In this document: positions 1 through 12,300 of the stretch, one piece after another
Position numbering within the stretch: position 1 is the first letter of the stretch
How the letters are laid out: each line of letters starts with the position of its first letter
Source: Symsagittifera roscoffensis
Lineage: Eukaryota; Xenacoelomorpha; Acoela; Convolutidae
DNA length: 64,000 nucleotides
Reading direction: 5' to 3'
Assembly: GCF_963678635.1 (NCBI RefSeq)
Contig: NC_087065.1
Location: 25,315,254-25,379,253, forward strand
Notes under the pieces: generated by a model
Databases searched by the model: none
Told to the model about the DNA's origin: nothing
Seen by the model: the letters and a program-made list of their open reading frames with translations, nothing else
Position numbers and translations under genes: made by a program

Positions 1-286
1 CTCAATTGTCGCTTGCTCCCAATTGTCGCTTGCTCCCAAATGTCGCTTGCTCCCAATTGTCGCTGGCTGCCATTTGTCGCTTGCTCCCAGTTGTCTCTGC
101 CTCTCAATTGTTGTTTGCTTCCAGTTTTCTTAAATGTCGCTTGCTCCCAATTGTCGCTTGCTCCCAAATGTTGCTTGCTCCCAATTTTCGCTTGCTCCAA
201 ATTGTCGCTTGTTCCCAAATGTCGCTTGCTCCCAGTTGTCGCTTGCTCCCAGTTGTCGCTTGCTCCCAAATGTCGCTTGATCCCAA

Positions 287-1596
287 TTGCCGCTTACTCT
301 CAGTTATCGCTTGCTCCTACATGTGACGCGCTCCCAATTGTCGCTTTCTTCCAATAATCGCTTGCTCCCAATTGTCGCTTGCTCCCAATTGTCGCTTGCT
401 CCCAATTGTCGCTTGCTCCCAAATGTCGCTTGCTCTCAATTGTCGCTTGCTCCCAATTGTCGCTTGCTCCCAAATGTCGCTTGCTCCCAATTGTCGCTGG
501 CTGCCATTTGTCGCTTGCTCCCAGTTGTCTCTGCCTCTCAATTGTTGTTTGCTTCCAGTTTTCTTAAATGTCGCTTGCTCCCAATTGTCGCTTGCTCCCA
601 AATGTTGCTTGCTCCCAATTTTCGCTTGCTCCAAATTGTCGCTTGTTCCCAAATGTCGCTTGCTCCCAGTTGTCGCTTGCTCCCAGTTGTCGCTTGCTCC
701 CAAATGTCGCTTGATCCCAATTGCCGCTTACTCTCAGTTATCGCTTGCTCCTACATGTGACGCGCTCCCAATTGTCGCTTTCTTCCAATAATCGCTTGCT
801 CCCAATTGTCGCTTGCTCCCAAATGTTGCTTGCTCCCAATTTTCGCTTGCTCCAAATTGTCGCTTGTTCCCAAATGTCGCTTGCTCCCAGTTGTCGCTTG
901 CTCCCAGTTGTCGCTTGCTCCCAAATGTCGCTTGATCCCAATTGCCGCTTACTCTCAGTTATCGCTTGCTCCTACATGTGACGCGCTCCCAATTGTCGCT
1001 TTCTTCCAATAATCGCTTGCTCCCAATTGTCGCTTGCTCCCAATTGTCGCTTGCTCCCAATTGTCGCTTGCTCCCAAATGTCGCTTGCTCTCAATTGTCG
1101 CTTGCTCCCAATTGTCGCTTGCTCCCAAATGTCGCTTGCTCCCAATTGTCGCTGGCTGCCATTTGTCGCTTGCTCCCAGTTGTCTCTGCCTCTCAATTGT
1201 TGTTTGCTTCCAGTTTTCTTAAATGTCGCTTGCTCCCAATTGTCGCTTGCTCCCAAATGTTGCTTGCTCCCAATTTTCGCTTGCTCCAAATTGTCGCTTG
1301 TTCCCAAATGTCGCTTGCTCCCAGTTGTCGCTTGCTCCCAGTTGTCGCTTGCTCCCAAATGTCGCTTGATCCCAATTGCCGCTTACTCTCAGTTATCGCT
1401 TGCTCCTACATGTGACGCGCTCCCAATTGTCGCTTTCTTCCAATAATCGCTTGCTCCCAATTGTCGCTTGCTCCCAATTGTCGCTTGCTCCCAATTGTCG
1501 CTTGCTCCCAAATGTCGCTTGCTCCCAGTTGTCGCTTGCTCCCAGTTTTCGCTTGCTCCCAATTGTCGCTGGTTCCCAATTTTTGCTTGCTCTCAA
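287..1596. repeat. 655-bp higher-order repeat inside the 17-bp array
   Basis: Marker units such as the CTACATGTGACGCGC block recur with offsets of 434 and 221 bp, which sum to 655 bp. The block around 372-791 recurs at 1027-1446. 221 bp is exactly 13 units, whereas 434 is not an integral number, so shortened units are part of the higher-order unit. Confidence 0.8.
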
Positions 1597-2239
1597 TTGT
1601 TGCTTGCTCCCAAATGTTGCTTGCTCCCAATTTTCGCTTGCTCCAAATTATCGCTTGTTCCCCAATGTCGCTTGCTCCCAGTTGTCGCTTGCTCCCAGTT
1701 GTCGCTTGCTCCCAGTTGTCGCTTGCTCCCAGTTGTCGCTTGATCCCAAATGTCGCTTGCTCCCAATTTTGCTCCCAATTGTCGCTTTCTTCCAATTATC
1801 AGTTGCTCCCAATTGTCGCTTGCTCCCAAATGTCGCTTGCTCCCAATTGTCGCTTGCTCCCAAATGTCGCTTGCTCCCAATTGTCGCTGGCTGCCATTTG
1901 TCGCTTGCTCCCAGTTGTCTCTGCATCTCAATTGTTGTTTGCTTCCGGTTTTCTTAAATGTCGCTTGCCCCCAACTGTCGCTTGCTCCCAAATGTTGCTT
2001 GCTCCCAATTTTCGCTTGCTCCAAATTGTCGCTTGTTCCCAAATGTCGCTTGCTCCCAGTTGTCGCTTGCTCCCAGTTGTCGCTTGCTCCCAAATGTCGC
2101 TTGATCCCAATTGCCGCTTACTCTCAGTTATCGCTTGATCCTACATGTGACGCGCTCCCAATTGTCGCTTTCTTCCAATAATCGCTTGCTCCCAATTGTC
2201 GCTTGCTCCCAATTGTCGCTTGCTCCCAATTGTCGCTTG

Positions 2240-3800
2240 CTCCCAATTGTCGCTTGCTCCCAAATGTCGCTTGCTCCCAGTTGTCGCTTGCTCCCAGTTA
2301 TCGCTTGCTCCCAATTGTCGCTGGTTCCCAATTTTTGCTTGCTCTCAATTGTTGCTTGCTCCCAAATGTTGCTTGCTCCCAATTTTCGCTTGCTCCAAAT
2401 TGTCGCTTGTTCCCAAATCTCGCTTGCTCCCAGTTGTCGCTTGCTCCCAGTTGTCGCTTGCTCCCAGTTGTCACTTGATCCCAAATGTCGCTTGCTCCCA
2501 ATTTCGCTCCCAATTGTCGCTTTCTTCCAATTATCAGTTGCTCCCAATTGTCGCTTGCTCCCAAATGTCGCTTGCTCCCAATTGTCGCTTGCTCCCAAAT
2601 GTCGCTTGCTCCCAATTGTCGCTTGCTCCCAGTTGTCTCTGCCTCTCAATTGTTGTTTGCTTCCAGTTTTCTTAAATGTCGCTTGCTCCCAATTGTCGCT
2701 TGCTCCCAAATGTTGCTTGCTCCCAATTTTCGCTTCCTCCGAATTGTCGCTTGTTCCCAAATGTCGCTTGCTCCCAGTTGTCGCTTGCTCCCAGTTGTCG
2801 CTTGCTCCCAGTTGTCGCTTGATCCCAAATGTCGATTGCTCCCAATTTCGCTCCCAATTGTCGCTTTCTTCCAATTATCAGTTGCTCCCAATTGTCGCTT
2901 GCTCTCAAATGTCGCTTGCTCCCAAATGTCGCTTGCTCCCAATTGTCGCTGGCTGCCAATTGTCGCTTGCTCCCAGTTTTCGCTTGCTCCCAGTTGTCGC
3001 TTGCTCCCAGTTGTCGCTTGCTCCCAATTGTCGCTTGCTCCCAAATGTCGCTTGCTCCCAGTTGTCGCTTGCTCCCAGTTATCGCTTGCTCCCAATTGTC
3101 GCTGGTTCCCAATTTTTGCTTGCTCTCAATTGTTGCTTGCTCCCAAATGTTGCTTGCTCCCAATTTTCGCTTGCTCCAAATTGTCGCTTGTTCCCAAATC
3201 TCGCTTGCTCCCAGTTGTCGCTTGCTCCCAGTTGTCGCTTGCTCCCAGTTGTCACTTGATCCCAAATGTCGCTTGCTCCCAATTTCGCTCCCAATTGTCG
3301 CTTTCTTCCAATTATCAGTTGCTCCCAATTGTCGCTTGCTCCCAAATGTCGCTTGCTCCCAATTGTCGCTTGCTCCCAAATGTCGCTTGCTCCCAATTGT
3401 CGCTTGCTCCCAGTTGTCTCTGCCTCTCAATTGTTGTTTGCTTCCAGTTTTCTTAAATGTCGCTTGCTCCCAATTGTCGCTTGCTCCCAAATGTTGCTTG
3501 CTCCCAATTTTCGCTTCCTCCGAATTGTCGCTTGTTCCCAAATGTCGCTTGCTCCCAGTTGTCGCTTGCTCCCAGTTGTCGCTTGCTCCCAGTTGTCGCT
3601 TGATCCCAAATGTCGATTGCTCCCAATTTCGCTCCCAATTGTCGCTTTCTTCCAATTATCAGTTGCTCCCAATTGTCGCTTGCTCTCAAATGTCGCTTGC
3701 TCCCAAATGTCGCTTGCTCCCAATTGTCGCTGGCTGCCAATTGTCGCTTGCTCCCAGTTTTCGCTTGCTCCCAGTTGTCGCTTGCTCCCAGTTGTCGCTT
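2240..3800. repeat. 781-bp tandem higher-order repeat, two copies
   Basis: The segment near 2298-2874 recurs 781 bp later (3079-3655) with the same order of variant units, including the Lys-Ser substitutions seen in translation and the TTCCTCCGAATT variant. This indicates a recent block duplication within the array. Confidence 0.8.
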
Positions 3801-5599
3801 GCTCCCAGTTGTCGCTTGCTCCCAATTGTCGCTTGCTCCCAATTGTCGCTGGCTCCCAATTTTCTCTTGCTCCCAATTGTCGCTCGCTCCCAAATGTCGC
3901 TTGCTCCCAAATGTCGCTTGCTCCCAATTGTCGCTTGCTCCCAGTTGTCGCTGGCTCCCAATTGTCGCTTGCTCCCAGTTGTCGCTTGCTCCCAATTGTC
4001 TCTGCCTCTCAATTGTTGTTTGCTTCCAGTTTTCTTAAATGTCGCTTGCTCCCAATTGTCGCTTGCTCCCCATAGTCGTTTGCTCCCAATTGACGCTTGC
4101 TCTCAGTTGTCGCTTGCTCCTACATGTGACACGCTCCCAATTTTCGCTTTCTTCCAATTATCGGTTGCTCCCAATTGTCGCTTGCTCCCCAATGTCGCTT
4201 GCTCCCAATTGCCGCTTGCTCCCAAATGTAGCTTGCTCCCAATTGTCGCTGGCTGCCAATTGTCGCTTGCTCGCAGTTGTCACTTGCTCCCAGTTGTCGC
4301 TTGCTCCCAATTGTCGCTGGTTCCCAATTTTCGCTTGCTCCCAATTGTCGCTGGCTCCCAATTGTCGCTTGCTCCCAATTGTCGCTTGCTCCCAACTGTC
4401 GCTTGCTCCCAGTTGTCGCTTGCTCCCAGTTGTCGTTTGCTCCCAATTGTAAGCTGGTTCTCAATTTTTGCTTGCTCTCAATTGTTGCTTGCTCCCAAAT
4501 GTCGCTTGCTCCCAATTTTCGCTTGCTCCAAATTGTCGCTTGTTCCCAAATGTCGCTTGCTCCCAATTGTCGCTTGCTCCCAAATGTCGCTTGATCCCAA
4601 TTGCCGCTTACTCTCACTTATCGCTTGCTCCTACATGTGACGCGCTCCCAATTGTCTCTTTCTCCCAATTGTCGCTTGCTCCCAATTGTCGCTTGCTCCC
4701 AAATGTCGCTTGCTCCAAGTTGTCGCTTGCTCCCAGTTGTCGCTTGCTCCCAGTTGTCGCTTGCTCCCAGTTGTCGCTTGCTCCCAATTGTCGCTGGTTC
4801 CCAATTTTTGCTTGCTCTCAATTGTTGCTTGCTCCCAAATGTTGCTTGCTCCCAATTTTCGCTTGCTCCAAATTGTCGCTTGTTCCCAAATGTCGCTTGC
4901 TCCCAGTTGTCGCTTGCTCTCAGTTGTCGCTTGCTCCCAGTTGTCGCTTGATCCCAAATGTCGCTTGCTCCCAATTTCGCTCCCAATTGTCGCTTTCTTC
5001 CAATAATCGCTTGCTCCCAATTGTTGCTTGCTCCCAATTGTCGCTTGCTCCCAATTGTCGCTTGCTCCCAAATGTCGCTTGCTCCCAGTTGTCGCTTGCT
5101 CCCAGTTGTCGCTTGCTCCCAGTTGTCGCTTGCTCCCAGTTGTCGCTTGCTCCCAATTGTCGCTGGTTCCCAATTTTTGCTTGCTCTCAATTGTTGCTTG
5201 CTCCCAAATGTTGCTTGCTCCCAATTTTCGCTTGCTCCAAATTGTCGCTTGTTCCCAAATGTCGCTTGCTCCCAGTTGTCGCTTGCTCTCAGTTGTCGCT
5301 TGCTCCCAGTTGTCGCTTGATCCCAAATGTCGCTTGCTCCCAATTTCGCTCCCAATTGTCGCTTTCTTCCAATTATCAGTTGCTCCCAATTGTCGCTTGC
5401 TCCCAAATGTCGCTTGCTCCCAATTGTCGCTTGCTCCCAAATGTCGCTGGCTGCCATTTGTCGCTTGCTCCCAGTTGTCGCTGGCTCCCAGTTGTCGCTT
5501 GCTCCCAATTGTCGCTGGCTCCCAATTTTCGCTTGCTCCCAAATGTCGCTTGCTCCCAAATGTCGCTTGCTCACAATTGTCGCTTGCTCCCAATTGTCG

Positions 5600-6681
5600 C
5601 TGGCTCCCAATTGTCGCTTGCTCCCAGTTGTCGCTTGCTCCCAATTGTCGCTTGCTCCCCATAGTCGTTTGCTCCCAATTGCCGCTTTCTCCCAATTGTC
5701 TCTGGCTCCCAATTGTCGCTTGCTGCCAATTGTCGCTTGCTCCCAATTGTCGCTTGCTTCCAATTGTTGTTTGTTCCCAATTTTCGCTTGCTCCCAACTT
5801 GCTCCCAATGGTCTCCTTCTATCAGATTTTGTTTGCTTCCAGCTATCCCAAAAGTCGCTTGCTCCCAATTGTCGCATGCCACCAATTTTAGCTCGTTCCC
5901 AAATGTCGCTTGATCCCAATTGCCGCTTACTCTCAGTTATCGCTTGCTCCTACATGTGACGCGCTCCCAATTGTCGCTTTCTTCCAATAATCGGTTGCTC
6001 CCAATTGTCGCTTGCTCTCAATTGTCGCTTGCTCCCAATTGTCGCTTGCTCCCAATTGTCGCTGGTTCCCAATTGTCGCTGGCTCCCAATTGTCGCTTGC
6101 TCCCAGTTGTCGCTTGCTCCTAGTTGTCACCTGCTCCCAAATATCTCCCAATTGTCGCTTGCTCCCAGTTGTCGCTTGCTCCCAATTGTCGCTTGCTCCC
6201 CATAGTCGTTTGCTCCCAATTGCCGCTTTCTCCCAATTGTCTCTGGCTCCCAATTGTCGCTTGCTGCCAATTGTCGCTTGCTCCCAATTGTCGCTTGCTT
6301 CCAATTGTTGTTTGTTCCCAATTTTCGCTTGCTCCCAACTTGCTCCCAATGGTCTCCTTCTATCAGATTTTGTTTGCTTCCAGCTATCCCAAAAGTCGCT
6401 TGCTCCCAATTGTCGCATGCCACCAATTTTAGCTCGTTCCCAAATGTCGCTTGATCCCAATTGCCGCTTACTCTCAGTTATCGCTTGCTCCTACATGTGA
6501 CGCGCTCCCAATTGTCGCTTTCTTCCAATAATCGGTTGCTCCCAATTGTCGCTTGCTCTCAATTGTCGCTTGCTCCCAATTGTCGCTTGCTCCCAATTGT
6601 CGCTGGTTCCCAATTGTCGCTGGCTCCCAATTGTCGCTTGCTCCCAGTTGTCGCTTGCTCCTAGTTGTCACCTGCTCCCAA
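5600..6681. repeat. 541-bp tandem higher-order repeat, two copies
   Basis: The block holding the CCCCATAGTCGTTTGC and ATCAGATTTTGTTTGC marker variants recurs with an offset of 541 bp (for example 5641 and 6182, 5920 and 6461). The copies are nearly identical up to CACCTGCTCCCAAAT, where the first copy has lost part of a unit. Confidence 0.8.
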
Positions 6682-9394
6682 ATGTCGCTTGCTCCCAATT
6701 GTCGCTTGCTCCCAATTGTCGCTTGGTTCCAATTGTCGCTTGCTCCCAATTGTTGCTGGCTCCTAATTGTCGTTTGCTGCCAATTGTTGCTTACTCCCAA
6801 TTGTCGCTTGCTTCTAATTGTTGTTTGCTCCCAATTTCCGCTTGCTCCCCACTTGCTCCCATTGGTCTCTTTCTATCAAACGTCGCTGGCTCCAAATTGT
6901 CGTTTGCTTCCAGCTATCCCAAAAGTCGCTTGCTCCCAATTGTCGCCTGCCACCAACTTCAGCTCGTTCCCAAATGTCGCTTGACCCCAATTGCCGCTTA
7001 CTCTCAGTTATCGCTTGCTCCTACATGTGACGCGCTACCAATTGTCGCTTTCTTCCAATAATCGGTTGCTCCCAATTGTCGCGTGCTCCCAATTGTCGCT
7101 TGCTCCCAAATGTCGCTTGCTCCCAATTGTCGCTGGCTCCCAATTGTCGCTTCCTCCCAGTTGTCGCTTGCTACCAGTTGTCGCTTGCTCCCAGTTGTCG
7201 CTTGCTCCCAAATGTCGCTTGCTCCCAATTTCGCTCCCAATTGTCGCTTTCTTCCAATTATCAGTTGCTCCCAATTGTCGCTTGCTCCCAAATGTCGCTT
7301 GCTCCCAATTGTCGCTTGCTCCCAAATGTCGCTTGCTCCCAAATGTCGCTTGCTCCCAATTGTCGCTGGCTGCCAATTGTCGCTTGCTCCCAGTTGTCGC
7401 TTGCTCCCGGTTGTCGCTTGCTCCCAATTGTCGATGGCTCCCAATTTTCGCTTGCTCCCAATTGTCGCTTGCTCCCAAATGTCGCTTGCTCCCAAATGTC
7501 GCTTGCTCCCAAATGTCGCTTGCTCCCAATTGTCGCTTGCTCCCAATTGTCGCTGGCTCCCAATTGTCGAAGGCTCCCAATTGTCACTTGCTCCCAGTTG
7601 TCGCTTGCTCCCAGCTGTCGCTTGCTCCCAGTTGTCGCTTGCTCCCAAATGTTGCTTGCTCCCAATTTCGCTCCCAATTGTCGCTTTCTTCCAATTATCA
7701 GTTGTTCCCAATTGTCGCTTGCTCCCAAATGTCGCTTGCTCCCAATTTCGCTCCCAATTGTCGCTTTCTTCCAATTATCAGTTGCTCCCAATTGTCGCTT
7801 GCTCCCAAATGTCGCTTGCTCCCAATAGTCGCTTGCTCCCAAATGTCGCTTGCTCCCAATTGTCGCTGGCTGCCAATTGTCGCTGGCTGCCAATTGTCGC
7901 TTGCTCCCAGTTGTCGCTTGCTCCCGGTTGTCGCTTGCTCCCAATTGTCGATGGCTCCCAATTTTCGCTTGCTCCCAATTGTCGCTTGCTCCCAAATGTC
8001 GCTTGCTCCCAATTTCGCTCCCAATTGTCGCTTTCTTCCAATTATCAGTTGCTCCCAATTGTCGCTTGCTTCCAAATGTCGCTTGCTCCCAAATTTCGCT
8101 TGCTCCCAGTTGTCGCTTGCTCCCGGTTGTCGCTTGCTCCCAATTGTCGCTGGCTCCCAATTGTCGCTGGCTCCCAATTGTCGCTTGCTCCCAATTGTCG
8201 CTTGCTCCCAGTTGTCGCTTGCTCCCAGCTGTCGCTTGCTCCCAGTTGTCGCTTGCTCCCAAATGTCGCTTGCTCCCAATTTCGCTTCCAATTATCAGTT
8301 GTTCCCAATTGTCGCTTGCTCCCAAATGTCGCTTGCTCCCAATTTCGCTCCCAATTGTCGCTTTCTTCCAATTATCAGTTGCTCCCAATTGTCGCTTGCT
8401 CCCAAATGTCGCTTGCTCCCAATTGTCGCTTGCTCCCAAATTTCGCTTGCTCCCAATTGTCGCTTGCTCCCAATTGTCGCTGGCTGCCAATTGTTGCTTG
8501 CTCCCAGTTGTCGCTTGCTCCCGGTTGTCGCTTGCTCCCAATTTTCGCTCGCTCCCAATTGTCGCTTGCTCCCAAATGTCGCTTGCTCCCAATTGTCGCT
8601 TGCTCCTAATTGTCGCTGGCTCCCAATTGTCGCTTGCTCCCAATTGTCGCTTGCTCCCAGTTGTCGCTTGCTCCCAGCTGTCGCTTGCTCCCAGTTGTCG
8701 CTTGCTCCCAGCTGTCGCTTGCTCCCAGTTGTCGCTTGCTCCCAAATGTCGCTTGCTCCCAATTGTCGCTGGCTGCCAATTGTTGCTTGCTCCCAGTTGT
8801 CGCTTGCTCCCGGTTGTCGCTTGCTCCCAATTTTCGCTTGCTCCCAATTGTCGCTTGCTCCCAAATGTCGCTTGCTCCCAAATGTCGCTTGCTCCCAATT
8901 GTCGCTTGCTCCCAATTGTCGCTGGCTCCCAATTGTCGCTTGCTCCCAATTGTCGCTTGCTCCCAGTTGTCGCTTGCTCCCAGCTGTCGCTTGCTCCCAG
9001 TTGTCGCTTGCTCCCAAATGTCGCTTGCTCCCAATTTCGCTCCCAATTGTCGCTTTCTTCCAATTATCAGTTGTTCCCAATTGTCGCTTGCTCCCAAATG
9101 TCGCTTGCTCCCAACTGTCGCTTGCTCCCAAATGTCGCTTGCTCCCAATTGTCGCTGGCTGCCAAGTGTCGCTTGCTCCCAGTTGTCGCTTGCTCCCAAT
9201 ATTCGCTGGCTCCCAATTTTCGCTTGCTCCCAAGTGTCGCTTGCTCCCAAATGTCGCTTGCTCCCAAATGTCGCTTGCTCCCAATTGTCGCTTGCTCCCA
9301 ATTGTCGCTGGGTCCCGATTGTCGCTTGCTCCCAGTTGTCGCTTGCTCCAATTGTCTCTGCCTCTCAATTGTTGTTTGCTTCCAGTTTTCTTAA

Positions 9395-12300
9395 ATGTCG
9401 CTTGCTCCCAATTGTCGCTTGCTCCCCATAGTCGTTTGCTCCCAATTGTCGCTTGCTCTCAGTTGTCGCTTGCTCCTACATGTGACACGCTCCCAATTGT
9501 CGCTTTCTTCCAATTATCGGTTGCTCCCAATTGTCGCTTGCTCCCAAATGTCGCTTGCTCCCAATTGCCGCTTGCTCCCAAATGTAGCTTGCTCCCAATT
9601 GTCGCTGGCTTCCAATTGTCGCTTGCTCGCAGTTGTCGCTTGCTCCCAGTTGTCGCTTGCTCCCAATTGTCGCTGGTTCCCAATTTTCGCTTGCTCCCAA
9701 TTGTCACTGGCTCCCAATTGTCGCTTGCTCCCAGTTGTCGCTTGCTCCCAGTTGTCGCTTGCTCCCAATTGTCGCTGGTTCCCAATTTTTGCTTGCTCTC
9801 AATTGTTGCTTGCTCCCAAATGTCGCTTGCTCCCAAATGTCGCTTGCTCCCAAATGTCGCTTGCTCCCAATTGTCGCTTGCTCCCAATTGTCGCTGGCTC
9901 CCAATTGCCGCTTGCTCCCAAATGTAGCTTGCTCCCAATTGTCGCTGGCTTCCAATTGTCGCTTGCTCGCAGTTGTCGCTTGCTCCCAGTTGTCGCTTGC
10001 TCCCAATTGTCGCTTGCTCCCAATTGTCACTGGCTCCCAATTGTCGCTTGCTCCCAAATGTCGCTTGCTCCCAATTGTCACTGGCTCCCAATTTTCGCTT
10101 GCTCCCAGTTGTCGCTTGCTCCCAGTTGTCTCTTGCTCCCAATTGTCGCTGGTTCCCAATTTTTGCTTGCTCTCAATTGTTGCTTGCTCCCAAATGTCGC
10201 TTGCTCCCAAATGTCGCTTGCTCCCAATTGTCGCTTGCTCCCAATTGTCGCTGGCTCCCAATTGCCGCTTGCTCCCAAATGTAGCTTGCTCCCAATTGTC
10301 GCTGGCTTCCAATTGTCGCTTGCTCGCAGTTGTCGCTTGCTCCCAGTTGTCGCTTGCTCCCAATTGTCGCTTGCTCCCAATTGTCACTGGCTCCCAATTG
10401 TCGCTTGCTCCCAAATGTCGCTTGCTCCCAAATGTCGCTTGCTCCCAATTGTCACTGGCTCCCAATTGTCGCTTGCTCCCAGTTGTCGCTTGCTCCCAAT
10501 TGTCACTGGCTCCCAATTGTCGCTTGCTCCCAGTTGTCGCTTGCTCCCAGTTGTCGCTTGCTCCCAGTTGTCGCTTGCTCCCAATTGTCGCTGGTTCCCA
10601 ATTTTTGCTTGCTCTCAATTGTTGCTTGCTCCCAAATGTCGCTTGCTCCCAAATGTCGCTTGCTCCCAAATGTCGCTTGCTCCCAATTTTCGCTTGCTCC
10701 CAAATGTCGCTTGCTCCCAATTGCCGCTTGCTCCCAAATGTAGCTTGCTCCCAATTGTCGCTGGCTTCCAATTGTCGCTTGCTCGCAGTTGTCGCTTGCT
10801 CCCAGTTGTCGCTTGCTCCCAATTGTCGCTGGTTCCCAATTTTCGCTTGCTCCCAATTGTCACTGGCTCCCAATTGTCGCTTGCTCCCAGTTGTCGCTTG
10901 CTCCCAGTTGTCGCTTGATCCCAATTGTCGCTGGTTCCCAATTTTCGCTTGCTCCCAATTGTCGCTTGCTCCCAAATGTCGCTTGCTCCCAAATGTCGCT
11001 TGCTCCCAATTGTCGCTTGCTCCCAATTGTCGCTGGCTCCCAATTGTCGAAGGCTCCCAATTGTCACTTGCTCCCAGTTGTCGCTTGCTCCCAGCTGTCG
11101 CTTGCTCCCAGTTGTCGCTTGCTCCTAAATGTCGCTTGCTCCCAATTTCGCTCCCAATTGTCGCTTTCTTCCAATTATCAGTTGTTCCCAATTGTCGCTT
11201 GCTCCCAAATGTCGCTTGCTCCCAACTGTCGCTTGCTCCCAAATGTCGCTTGCTCCCAATTGTCGCTGGCTGCCAAGTGTCGCTTGCTCCCAGTTGTCGC
11301 TTGCTCCCAGTTGTCGCTTGCTCCCAATTGTCGCTGGCTCCCAATTTTCGCTTGCTCCCAATTGTCGCTTGCTCCCAAATGTCGCTTGCTCCCAAATGTC
11401 GCTTGCTCCCAATTGTCGCTTGCTCCCAATTGTCGCTGGCTCCCAATTGTCGCTTGCTCCCAGTTGTCGCTTGCTCCAATTGTCTCTGCCTCTCAATTGT
11501 TGTTTGCTTCCAGTTTTCTTAAATGTCGCTTGCTCCCAATTGTCGCTTGCTCCCCATAGTCGTTTGCTCCCAATTGTCGCTTGCTCTCAGTTGTCGCTTG
11601 CTCCTACATGTGACACGCTCCCAATTGTCGCTTTCTTCCAATTATCGGTTGCTCCCAATTGTCGCTTGCTCCCAAATGTCGCTTGCTCCCAATTGCCGCT
11701 TGCTCCCAAATGTAGCTTGCTCCCAATTGTCGCTGGCTTCCAATTGTCGCTTGCTCGCAGTTGTCGCTTGCTCCCAGTTGTCGCTTGCTCCCAATTGTCG
11801 CTGGTTCCCAATTTTCGCTTGCTCCCAATTGTCACTGGCTCCCAATTGTCGCTTGCTCCCAGTTGTCGCTTGCTCCCAGTTGTCGCTTGCTCCCAATTGT
11901 CGCTGGTTCCCAATTTTTGCTTGCTCTCAATTGTTGCTTGCTCCCAAATGTCGCTCGCTCCCAATTTTCGCTTGCTCCAAATTGTCGCTTGTTCCCAAAT
12001 GTCGCTTGCTCCCAATTGTCAATTGCTCCCAAATGTCGCTTGATCTCAATTGCCGCTTACTCTCAATTATCGCTTGCTCCTACATGTGACGCGCTCCCAA
12101 TTGTCGCTTTCTTCCAATAATCGCTTGCTCCTAATTGTCGCTTGCTCCCAATTTTCGCTTGCTCTCAAATGTCGCTTGTTCCCAATTGTCGCTGGCTCCC
12201 AATTGTCGCTTGCTGCCAATTGTCGCTGGTTCCCATTTTTCGCTTGCCCCACTTGTCGCTTGCTCCCAAATGTCTCTGGCTCTCAATTGTTGTTTGCTTC

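Noticed and set aside
7261-9063. 600-codon Trp- and Lys-rich open frame on the minus strand
   Set aside because: Same reason: it is the minus-strand reading of the satellite.
6991-9927. 978-codon open frame on the plus strand
   Set aside because: It lies fully in the 17-bp satellite, has the same 17-residue period as every other frame there, and has no start context or composition shift. It follows from the unit having no stop codons.
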